Of a stretch of DNA of 34,840 bases, positions 1 to 6,561 are shown one piece after another. Where the stretch lies: the IMG/VR virus record IMGVR_UViG_3300046007_002436, positions 1 to 34,840 of that record, one strand, 5' to 3'. This DNA is from a virus. Position 1 is the first letter of the stretch; every line of letters begins with the position of its first letter. The notes below the pieces were generated by a model. It made no database searches, was not told the origin of the DNA, and was given only the letters and a program-made list of their open reading frames with translations. Made by a program: the position numbers and the translations under genes.

Positions 1-63
1 CTCTTCGGTGACAATGCTGTGCAGTTGGTTGAACTGAGATTCAGTTGCTTTCTGTTGTGTCAT
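1..63 (-). CDS. Probable small terminase subunit (DNA maturase A), N-terminal fragment
   Basis: Only the first 21 codons lie in the window; the gene runs off the left edge. The visible start is MTQQKATESQFNQLHSIVTE. The ATG lies 7 bases after the stop of the adhesin-like gene upstream. In T7-like phages the small terminase follows the fibre and holin genes and precedes the large terminase, and short proteins beginning with a similar KATESQ-type helix are typical small terminases of cyanopodoviruses. The role (recognising concatemeric DNA for packaging) is inferred from position and from this short N-terminus, so confidence is moderate. Confidence 0.5.
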   Translation of the reverse strand, partial: MTQQKATESQFNQLHSIVTEE

Positions 64-70
64 GGGTGCT

Positions 71-922
71 TTACGGTATCGCCGCCGCGATGACGCTGAT
101 CAGGGTGGTCACGCGGGCGTCGAGTAGGGCGAGATCGAGGGATTCGCCGATGGAGTAGAACGCTAGGCGGGCGTTGGAAAGGGCGCCTGGGGTAAAACCA
201 GCACCTCGAAATACAAATATATTCGCGTTTAGAGGTGTCTCAGAATTTCTGGAAATAGTCTGAGACGCACCGCTTTGCCTGTAAACAAATTCGGTTGACA
301 AACTTCTATTCATGCCTATTAAAGAATTAGCCACGCCTCTTGCTAGCCCAATGTTTGCGGTGGCGCTTCTATTTCTAACTGCGGCATCTACTGTACGAGT
401 AAAGAAGTAAGTAGACCCAGTGTCATTTAGGCCCGCGCCCATGTAGACCCGATCTTGATCGAATGAGTTGACTGTAGTTGGAAATACTCCCATGTGCTGA
501 CTATCCTGCGGATCAGCATTGTTATTCCTATTGCTGTTGAGATATTTCGTGCTCCCATTGCCCACCAGTCCTGTCTTTCGGTTGTAATCCTCCGCCCCAA
601 AATTAAAGTTCGTCGGCGCCGCCCCCACCACCGGAACCAGCGCACCGGCCAGCGTGCGGGCGCCAGCCAAGATGCATAACGCCTTGATAGCGCCCCAGAT
701 CCCATCAGCTTTGCACCCCACCACGAACGCATTGATGGCTAATTTCACATCCTCTTCTAGTGCTTGACCATCTGTAGATTCCACTGCAGCAAGGTATGCG
801 GCTGCATCTGGATCATATTCAAACAGGCTTATTCGCCTCCTACGCAGGGGACCTGTGTATGTCTTTGCTACCCTCTTAATGTACCCTAGGCCAGCGCGTG
901 GGGTTAAGGTTACTGCAGTCAT
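71..922 (-). CDS. Adhesin-like tail-associated protein, 283 aa
   Basis: Not assigned to a named T7 gene. The protein has a short basic N-terminus, an EYDP motif near residue 35, a conserved-looking segment around residues 60-115, a polar Asn-rich middle (residues about 120-240) and a hydrophobic C-terminal helix. I recall similar proteins as frequent, variable, virion-associated or adhesin-like hypothetical proteins of cyanophages. The DNA for the two ends is GC-rich, whereas the middle (about 205-585) is clearly AT-rich, as expected if the binding part is exchanged by recombination. The start overlaps the upstream stop by 4 bases (ATGA). Its first six residues and EYDP motif recur in the upstream neighbour. 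Receptor or host-surface binding is an inference. Confidence 0.6.
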   Translation of the reverse strand: MTAVTLTPRAGLGYIKRVAKTYTGPLRRRRISLFEYDPDAAAYLAAVESTDGQALEEDVKLAINAFVVGCKADGIWGAIKALCILAGARTLAGALVPVVGAAPTNFNFGAEDYNRKTGLVGNGSTKYLNSNRNNNADPQDSQHMGVFPTTVNSFDQDRVYMGAGLNDTGSTYFFTRTVDAAVRNRSATANIGLARGVANSLIGMNRSLSTEFVYRQSGASQTISRNSETPLNANIFVFRGAGFTPGALSNARLAFYSIGESLDLALLDARVTTLISVIAAAIP

Positions 923-1374
923 AATCCATCTACAAAATCTTGGGGTATGTGGTAGGTGGCTGCCGACTCCTTGATCTCATTCGACAGGGACTCTGTGACC
1001 ATATTCAAGTATTTTGCTTGCCCCCAGATCATATTAAACGCCCCGTAAACCCCCTTTGAAGCTTCAATGATACTAGCTGGTAGTGTCAGAGCTATGGGAG
1101 CCGTTTCTTCAGAAGACAGAGCCTGAGAAAGCAGGTTTTTTACTCCATCTATCTGCAGGAGTTCCGCCCCAAAGGCTACCCAATCAGGAACAGGAGGGTA
1201 AGGTGCAGCAATGTAATCGTAGACAACCCCATCTACAGTGTAGGGATCTACCCTACTTAAATAGTGGGTAGCCGGATCATATTCAGGCTTATTGAGAATA
1301 GGATCAGGTGGAGGCTGAGGTGGAGGATTGACAGGCTTGAACCTATCAAAAGCGTTTAAGGTAACTGCTGTCAT
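919..1374 (-). CDS. Hypothetical protein, 151 aa, N-terminus related to the downstream adhesin-like protein
   Basis: No family recognised. The start MTAVTL is the same as that of the next gene, followed by a proline-rich stretch (residues 15-27) and an EYDP...YL..V...DG pattern (residues 31-50) also found in the neighbour. The rest is mixed alpha helical with no membrane segment or catalytic motif that I can see. The start is well supported by an AAGGAGAA ribosome-binding site 6-7 bases upstream in the 45-base gap after the lysin-like gene. It overlaps the downstream gene by 4 bases, so the two are probably translationally coupled. A shared N-terminal anchoring module, for instance to the virion, is an inference. 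Confidence 0.6.
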   Translation of the reverse strand: MTAVTLNAFDRFKPVNPPPQPPPDPILNKPEYDPATHYLSRVDPYTVDGVVYDYIAAPYPPVPDWVAFGAELLQIDGVKNLLSQALSSEETAPIALTLPASIIEASKGVYGAFNMIWGQAKYLNMVTESLSNEIKESAATYHIPQDFVDGL

Positions 1375-1419
1375 TTGTCGTTCTCCTTGATGAGGTCTAA
1401 TTGGGTCAGAGGTTTATCG

Positions 1420-2535
1420 TCAAGCTGCCTCTTGCAGTACCGACACCCAGATGCGACCTAGGCCTAGAAGAGGCAACACCCGATCCCTGAGATCCACATT
1501 GTGCAAGCGAATGCAGCCCAGGGTGGAATGCAGTGCTTGCCGTGGTGCCCATGCCCCTGGCCAGCCGCAAGCCGTGCCGCCACCATGAATCATGATTCCG
1601 TCCCTGCCGTAGCGGCTGCCTGGGCCTTCCTGCCCTTCCTGGCCCAACAGGTCGATTGAATACCAGCCATAGGCGCGGCGGATGGCGCTAAATGTTGCGG
1701 ATGGGTCCTGCTCATAGTCGCGGTAGACCTGGCCCACCAGGTACAGCCCTGGAGGTGTATCGCTGTTGGTTACCGTCCACTCCGATTCGCCCCTCTGCCC
1801 CCGGCACAGGCACGGCACAGACCACAGGCGTTTGCCGTCGTGGGTGAAGGCGGTGAGAGTTTCTAGGAGGTCATTGGCTAGAAGGTGATGGTCGCCAGGC
1901 TTGAGCGGTGGCCGCTTTTTAGGGCCGACCATCCCGGCTGGGACCGAGACGCCCTGCTGCTGAGCCGGTGGCCGTTGCTGTGTGGCTGACAGCCGCCCGG
2001 ACTGCACCAGCCCCCACACACGCTGCGCCTCGGCTTGGCGGCGGTCGAGATGCGGCACGCCGGGGCGGAAGTATCCGGTCCTGGTGGCAGCCGAACCGGT
2101 CCAGTATTCAGCGGCCTGTGCCGGTGTCATCCCCGCAGGCCGGTTCTCGAAGATCCGGGTCCAGCCGATCAGCGAACCCTGCGGTGGGTCGTGTAGGCCA
2201 GAGTACTCCTCAGCGAAATACTGCTGTTGCCAAGCATTGCTGTTCGGATCGACACCCCTGGCGACGGACGCAGATCGCGCCTTGTCGTAGGCGGTTCGCC
2301 GCACTCCGGTATATTGCATCGCTCCCCGGCCCGCACCGCTGCCTACTTCCACCACGTCGAGCTTGTCGAGCAGGGGGCGGCCCGTTTCGATGATGATGCA
2401 GCCGATGAATCCGCACGCCTCAGCTACGGTCAACGGGCTGATCTTGTTTCTACTGAGGCGCGGAACCTCCGGCCCCGTCAGGAATGTCAGCCATGACTGG
2501 ATATTAACCAGTTCATTTGTCTTTACTTCAGTCAT
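1420..2535 (-). CDS. Two-domain cell wall enzyme: lysozyme-like N-terminus plus L,D-transpeptidase (YkuD-type) C-terminus
   Basis: 371 residues. Residues about 30-180 resemble a lysozyme/chitinase-like glycosidase, with acidic candidates E50 and E63 in an ETG...EVGSGAGRGAMQYTG context. A Gln/Pro-rich linker (about 183-210) follows. Residues about 213-368 look like a YkuD catalytic domain: H317 in IMIHGGG, then S337-T-L-G-C341-I-R343, matching the His...Ser/Thr-x-GC-[IV]-R signature, with C341 as the nucleophile candidate. It lies directly after a small membrane protein and before the terminase, where T7-like phages carry lysis genes, so a role in host wall degradation at lysis is likely. A virion-borne enzyme is the alternative. 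No signal peptide is obvious, so export would need a holin. The gene is GC-rich compared with the next gene downstream. AAGGA lies 9 bases before the ATG. Confidence 0.75.
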   Translation of the reverse strand: MTEVKTNELVNIQSWLTFLTGPEVPRLSRNKISPLTVAEACGFIGCIIIETGRPLLDKLDVVEVGSGAGRGAMQYTGVRRTAYDKARSASVARGVDPNSNAWQQQYFAEEYSGLHDPPQGSLIGWTRIFENRPAGMTPAQAAEYWTGSAATRTGYFRPGVPHLDRRQAEAQRVWGLVQSGRLSATQQRPPAQQQGVSVPAGMVGPKKRPPLKPGDHHLLANDLLETLTAFTHDGKRLWSVPCLCRGQRGESEWTVTNSDTPPGLYLVGQVYRDYEQDPSATFSAIRRAYGWYSIDLLGQEGQEGPGSRYGRDGIMIHGGGTACGWPGAWAPRQALHSTLGCIRLHNVDLRDRVLPLLGLGRIWVSVLQEAA

Positions 2536-2788
2536 GATTTTGTTCCTTGGTAGTTTGAGTGGTCTGCTCGTCCCACTTGCGCATCAGCTGTAGAACCTCG
2601 TCAATCTTCTCACTATCCACTCTCTTTGCATCTCTCCCGAGCTTGCTTTTTTTGATCCCGAGAACAATGGCGTGGGTGATACCGTTGGCCTTTGTGGGAA
2701 GAAAGGGGAGAAGCTCATCAATGGCCAGTGCTGTGATTATGGCTACGATGGCTTCATAGGCAATAGTAATGCCAAATAGTTCAATCAT
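2528..2788 (-). CDS. Small membrane protein, holin candidate
   Basis: 86 residues with one N-terminal hydrophobic stretch (about residues 4-27), a second weaker hydrophobic part (about 35-44) and a strongly charged, hydrophilic C-terminal tail. No holin family is recognised by sequence. The call rests on size, topology and position: its 3' end overlaps by 8 bases the start of the cell wall enzyme gene, the usual holin-endolysin order, in the segment where T7 has its holin gene 17.5. The start has a GAGG ribosome-binding site about 7 bases upstream. It could instead be a membrane anchor unrelated to lysis. Confidence 0.5.
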   Translation of the reverse strand: MIELFGITIAYEAIVAIITALAIDELLPFLPTKANGITHAIVLGIKKSKLGRDAKRVDSEKIDEVLQLMRKWDEQTTQTTKEQNHD

Positions 2789-2811
2789 TTTGTTTTCCTC
2801 AAAGGTGCGAA

Positions 2812-3165
2812 TTATATCCAGGGCACGGGCATAGGCTCCACCGATGGCGTCCGCTTGGCAGCGAGCATCCCGGCCAGGCCGGTGCGCAGCTGGGCGACGG
2901 TGGGCTCTTTCTCCCCGGCACGGGCATTGATGGCGGCCTCCAGCCAGGTGATCACCGTGGCTTCTGTGAGGTTCTCGAACAGGGTGAAGTCCTCGGGGTT
3001 GACATCACCAAGGGGCACGTCTCCGTAGAGGTCGAGGGTGTTAGTGCCGTCGCTGCCGAACAGGCGCCAGTGGATCTTGTGGACGACGTTGGTGAGGGCA
3101 CCTTCGGTGGGTGCGGCATCAAGGCGCTCGATACGCCAGGTGTAGGTGACGGTGGGTTCAGTCAT
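2812..3165 (-). CDS. Hypothetical protein of the fibre/lysis region, 117 aa
   Basis: The N-terminal half (about residues 5-50) has alternating residues typical of beta strands (YTWRIERLD... and IHWRLFGSDG...). The C-terminal half is helical (TEATVITWLEAAINARAGE). Short proteins of this build are common among cyanophage tail-region genes, but I do not know a demonstrated function. The start overlaps the 3' end of the small upstream gene by 4 bases (ATGA), which argues for coupled expression. GC-rich like its upstream neighbour. No signal peptide or catalytic motif seen. Confidence 0.6.
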   Translation of the reverse strand: MTEPTVTYTWRIERLDAAPTEGALTNVVHKIHWRLFGSDGTNTLDLYGDVPLGDVNPEDFTLFENLTEATVITWLEAAINARAGEKEPTVAQLRTGLAGMLAAKRTPSVEPMPVPWI

Positions 3166-3332
3166 TGGTGGGGGGTCTCCTCAGGGGCGGGGTTGGCGTC
3201 GCCCTTGGGGACGATCTCGACAACTTCCAGGAAGGCGCCGAGCTGCTGAGCGGCAAACTGCTGCAGCACGGTGTCCCCGCTGGCCCGTGCTGCGGCGTAG
3301 GAGTTCACGAGGGTGATGAGTTGGTCTTGCAT
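3162..3332 (-). CDS. Small hypothetical protein, 56 aa
   Basis: A short open frame that fills the gap between the fibre-like gene and the 117-residue gene. It starts with ATG 14 bases after the upstream stop and ends in an ATGA overlap with the next start. The product begins MQDQLITLVNSYAAARASGD, is predicted to be helical through residue 40 and ends in a Pro/Glu-rich tail. GC-rich third positions match its neighbours, supporting a real gene. No family recognised. Its place after a fibre-like gene and its helical nature would fit a fibre chaperone or attachment factor, but this is speculation. Confidence 0.6.
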   Translation of the reverse strand: MQDQLITLVNSYAAARASGDTVLQQFAAQQLGAFLEVVEIVPKGDANPAPEETPHQ

Positions 3333-3346
3333 GGCAATTGGTGGTG

Positions 3347-4090
3347 TCAGGTCCCGATGAGGCCGTGGGAGGTGAGGTCGTCAATGAGCGCCTTGACGCG
3401 CTGGGCCAGGTCCGCAACGGCGACCGTGGCAGTGTCGAACGTGGTGCGTGTGGCCGTGCCGGTGGGGGCAGCCCAGCCGGTCTTGCGGGAGCCGACGACG
3501 TTGTTGGTGCCGACTCTGTAGCTGTTGGTGGTGTTAGTGAGTTGGATGTTGCCGGTGACGGAGAGCCTCTCAGTGCCGCTGGTGTTGTTGATCAGGACGT
3601 TGCCAGAGGAGGAGATGATTAGGCCAATCGGCAGATTTGGTAACGACCCAGCTAGAGCCAGCGGTCTGTACGAAAAACGCATAGCGGCCGAGATCGTATC
3701 CGGCGACGTAGGGGAATCGACGAATACATTTACCAAGCCACATTGAGCAATCAGCCCCGACTGATTGCGGGCCTCAAAGTTGATGCTCCCAATGTTGTCA
3801 CCAACTACAGCAAGGCTGGCGTCAGACCTCTGTTTCTCTAAAAAGATTGTCGCTGGTGTTGCATCGTTTCTGTCAAGCCTGATCAGCTGATTTCTGTTGC
3901 TCGTCCAGATTTGGCTCCAAGTGTAAAGGCCTGCTTCAGTAAAGACAGAGGCGTGCAGCCTGCCATTGCTGCCCAGCACTATCGCCCCAGGCATTGCAGC
4001 GGCGGAATATGGCACCGGCAGCTGTACTACCGCGAGGGCTGCAGTGCGCAGTTGTTTGCCAGAGCCGGTCTTCAGCTTGTCCATCGTCAT
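3347..4090 (-). CDS. Tail fibre-like / receptor-binding protein, 247 aa
   Basis: The C-terminus (residues about 205-247: SRKTGWAAPTGTATR..., then a helix AQRVKALIDDL) is a motif I know from the ends of many cyanophage fibre proteins, where it probably forms a trimerising helix. The middle is beta-rich with repeated strand-like segments (IGSINFEARN, NVLINNTSGTERLSVTGNI), as in fibre shafts. DNA for the C-terminal 90 residues is GC-rich, while about 3620-3905 is AT-rich, suggesting module exchange. It overlaps the upstream gene by 4 bases. A second start lies two codons downstream. A role in host attachment is inferred from architecture and position. Confidence 0.65.
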   Translation of the reverse strand: MTMDKLKTGSGKQLRTAALAVVQLPVPYSAAAMPGAIVLGSNGRLHASVFTEAGLYTWSQIWTSNRNQLIRLDRNDATPATIFLEKQRSDASLAVVGDNIGSINFEARNQSGLIAQCGLVNVFVDSPTSPDTISAAMRFSYRPLALAGSLPNLPIGLIISSSGNVLINNTSGTERLSVTGNIQLTNTTNSYRVGTNNVVGSRKTGWAAPTGTATRTTFDTATVAVADLAQRVKALIDDLTSHGLIGT

Positions 4091-4614
4091 GCCTCCGTAT
4101 CAGGTGCGTGGTCTGCCAGCTCCAGCTCGACGGCACTGCCCCAGAACTTGAGAGAGGCATCTGCTTCCGCCCTGCCCTGCAGCCTGTCGCCACGGGTTGA
4201 GGTGAAGTTCGTCTTGAACAGGCGGAACCCTTGGATTGGGAAAAACAGGGTCTCTTTGGGCGGGATCGAGATCCTTTGGGCGATCAGGATTTCCTGCAGT
4301 CCAGGAGTCTCATTGCCCCCCTGCTGAATCAGCCGTAGTTCAAACCAGCAAGGGACATCAACATAGCTCACGACTGCCAGAGGTGTCTCGAAAAACACTT
4401 CCCCTGGCCGCAACTCCCTGTCGTTGTTGTCAGGATCCGGCGTGACCCCACTACCGGCCAGGCCAGGGCGCGAAAAATCCTTCGCTTCAGCGATGTCCGA
4501 CCAGCCGGTTGTCAGGAAGCCGTTGTTGAGCCCCGGCGGCCTGAAGAGCTGGATCGGTTTGCCGCTTGAGGGCTGGTCGGTGTAGATGCGCCAGGCGCGA
4601 GTAACTCTAGACAT
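4087..4614 (-). CDS. Hypothetical tail-region protein, 175 aa
   Basis: No named family recognised. The protein is beta-rich and soluble, beginning MSRVTRAWRIYTDQP, with a central PGEVFFETPLAVVSYVDVPCWFELRL stretch (residues about 71-95; key features alternating hydrophobic residues) and a C-terminal strand-helix part. It sits 3 bases after the tail fibre stop and overlaps the next fibre-like gene by 4 bases, so it is probably a baseplate, fibre-connector or fibre accessory protein. The assignment rests on position only. Confidence 0.6.
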   Translation of the reverse strand: MSRVTRAWRIYTDQPSSGKPIQLFRPPGLNNGFLTTGWSDIAEAKDFSRPGLAGSGVTPDPDNNDRELRPGEVFFETPLAVVSYVDVPCWFELRLIQQGGNETPGLQEILIAQRISIPPKETLFFPIQGFRLFKTNFTSTRGDRLQGRAEADASLKFWGSAVELELADHAPDTEA

Positions 4615-4617
4615 GGA

Positions 4618-6558
4618 TCAGTAGCTCCTGGAAATAACAGAACGGGTGACTCGGTTCCTGATCGCCGTGTCGAACGGTGGGCCGCCCAGCTGGCCGCTGC
4701 GAGCGTCAATGGTGAGGCCACCTACAAAACAGGCGTTTCCGGCATCGTCTTGGCCGGATAAGATAATTCGCCCGCGGTTGCGTTGCACAATGCTGCGCTG
4801 GATGCTGCGGGCAGTTGGGGCCGGGGGTACACGGAAGAACTGCGTACCAGACCTGGCCGAAGTCCATTGGTGTGCAATGGCAGTCAACAGAGATCGCTCA
4901 ATCACTCTTACACGCTCTACCGGAGAGGGCGCAGGGCCAGATCCAACTTCAAAGAAGTAATTGTCTAAAGTTGCAACCAGTCGAGCAAACAAGGCGTCAA
5001 TAAAAGCATCGACTCCAGAGCTAAAGGACGTGTTGGTTTTGATGTAATCACGGATAAAGACCCAGCTCAATTTCCAGTCGGCCAGTTGGTTATATGGGAG
5101 CACTGGCAGACCATCAAACTTGAAGAAACCGTCAGCCACGTTAAGCATAGGTTCGTCGGTTCCGTACTCAAGGCAAACGCCAATAGCGTCCGCAATGAGT
5201 CCAGTATCCTTGGCAAACAGAGCTTGTTGAGTCGCGGTCCATGTCCTGAGGCCATTGATGTAGGACGAGGCTGCGGATACTAAAGCTGTCTTAATTCCGG
5301 CAATCGAAGCTTGTGCTCCGGTCGATGATGCAATTACCTCCGGCGCCACTTTCAGCGGCTCGATCCGGGGCACCGTGCCTTCGCTCCAGAGGGAGTAGTC
5401 CCCAAACTGGGAGGAGCATCCAGACAAAACCATGTTGCCGCCCGCCAGGCACATGAAGTGCTTATGCTGACCGACGCCAATGGCGTTCACGCAGTTAATG
5501 TGTGCTCGGTTCTTGGCTACATATCCAATACCATTCTTAGATGCAGGGGTAAAGCCCCACGTCATCATGTTGGGATAGACAGAGTATGCGGATAGCACGG
5601 ATCCATCGGCAATAGCGCAGCCACCACCTCTTGGTTGAGCTGGATTGCCGTTGGCTGCATCCCCTGGCAGGGGGGTAGGGACATCAGTGAGTGCCGCTGT
5701 AACGACACAATTCTGCCCGTATGGCACACCCCCTGGGAGAATGATCGCGCCAGGCCGGAAGGCCATAGCGAAGCCCGTAGAGGGGTTGGCAAAGTCGTTA
5801 ACTCTCCAACCGGTAAACTTCAGGCCATAGAGGTGGCATCCGTTTCCCATCAAGAAGACATTTTTCTGGGCATTGGCATCGCTATTGCTTACTGGTCTAA
5901 TTACAGCTCGGCGCTGCATGTTGGTGGAATCGACAGTGGTAAAGTCGGGAAGTGGTAGCTCGCCTTCGGTGACTGCATCGCCCAATAGCTTGATAGTCCA
6001 GCCAGCAGTATCTGCTTGATCTAAAATATACTCTATTGCCCTCTCGGGCGACAGAAACGGCCTATCGTCATTTCTACCGGTAGAGGTGTTGCTGCCTTCC
6101 GGGCTGACATACACTGTCTTGTAGACGGAATGGCTGGGTGCGGCCCGAACGGTGATGTTCTGGGTGCCGTTGAATGACACGCCGTTGATGGTGCGTGCCG
6201 TGGTCAATCTGTCTGCCCTGGATGCGGCTACCGCTGTATCAGCACTGTCAGCTTCTAGTGCCCTTTCAGTTATCTGTAGGGCTTGCCTGAAGTTCTCATT
6301 TAGTGCCTCATTCGTGATAATGGTGGTATTCGTAAAATCGTTTAGCGGACTATCAACTGGAGGTTTTCTCTCTAGAACAATAGAGGCGTCGTTCGCTGGT
6401 GCTACATCAAAACGGATAATAGTTTCAGAAAACCAAATATAGGCAGTGGTTAGAACCCCATTGATCCTAGCGGTTACATGTGACTTGCGGATGTAGTCTG
6501 CAGGAACAACAAAGTCACGTTGAGACCCGTTCCCGGTGTAGGTAAGTCTGTAGGCCAT
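4618..6558 (-). CDS. Tail fibre protein with T7 gp17-type N-terminus
   Basis: 646 residues. Residues 1-110 resemble the T7 fibre N-terminal domain that anchors the fibre to the tail: MAYRLTYTGNGSQRDFVVPA..., NGV..., then NDFTNTTIITNEALNENFRQALQ. Residues about 130-420 look like a beta-helix or pectate-lyase-like shaft (YVSPEGSNTSTGRNDDRPF, HINCVNAIGVGQH, MVLSGCSSQFGDYSLWSEG). Residues about 430-600 are largely helical and the C-terminal 45 residues look beta-rich again. It follows the large internal protein gene by 3 bases, as gene 17 follows gene 16 in T7. The N-terminus should bind the tail tube/nozzle and the rest the host surface. Composition changes along the gene fit domain shuffling. 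No depolymerase active site could be assigned. Confidence 0.85.
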   Translation of the reverse strand: MAYRLTYTGNGSQRDFVVPADYIRKSHVTARINGVLTTAYIWFSETIIRFDVAPANDASIVLERKPPVDSPLNDFTNTTIITNEALNENFRQALQITERALEADSADTAVAASRADRLTTARTINGVSFNGTQNITVRAAPSHSVYKTVYVSPEGSNTSTGRNDDRPFLSPERAIEYILDQADTAGWTIKLLGDAVTEGELPLPDFTTVDSTNMQRRAVIRPVSNSDANAQKNVFLMGNGCHLYGLKFTGWRVNDFANPSTGFAMAFRPGAIILPGGVPYGQNCVVTAALTDVPTPLPGDAANGNPAQPRGGGCAIADGSVLSAYSVYPNMMTWGFTPASKNGIGYVAKNRAHINCVNAIGVGQHKHFMCLAGGNMVLSGCSSQFGDYSLWSEGTVPRIEPLKVAPEVIASSTGAQASIAGIKTALVSAASSYINGLRTWTATQQALFAKDTGLIADAIGVCLEYGTDEPMLNVADGFFKFDGLPVLPYNQLADWKLSWVFIRDYIKTNTSFSSGVDAFIDALFARLVATLDNYFFEVGSGPAPSPVERVRVIERSLLTAIAHQWTSARSGTQFFRVPPAPTARSIQRSIVQRNRGRIILSGQDDAGNACFVGGLTIDARSGQLGGPPFDTAIRNRVTRSVISRSY

Positions 6559-6561
6559 CTA

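Noticed and set aside
64-80. Syn5-like promoter ending in ACCGTAA before the terminase gene
   Set aside because: The bases are the last codons and stop of the adhesin-like gene and match the promoter only over a short GC-rich string.
1-1374. Diversity-generating retroelement acting on the adhesin-like gene
   Set aside because: No reverse transcriptase gene and no adenine-biased template/variable repeat pair are visible in the window.
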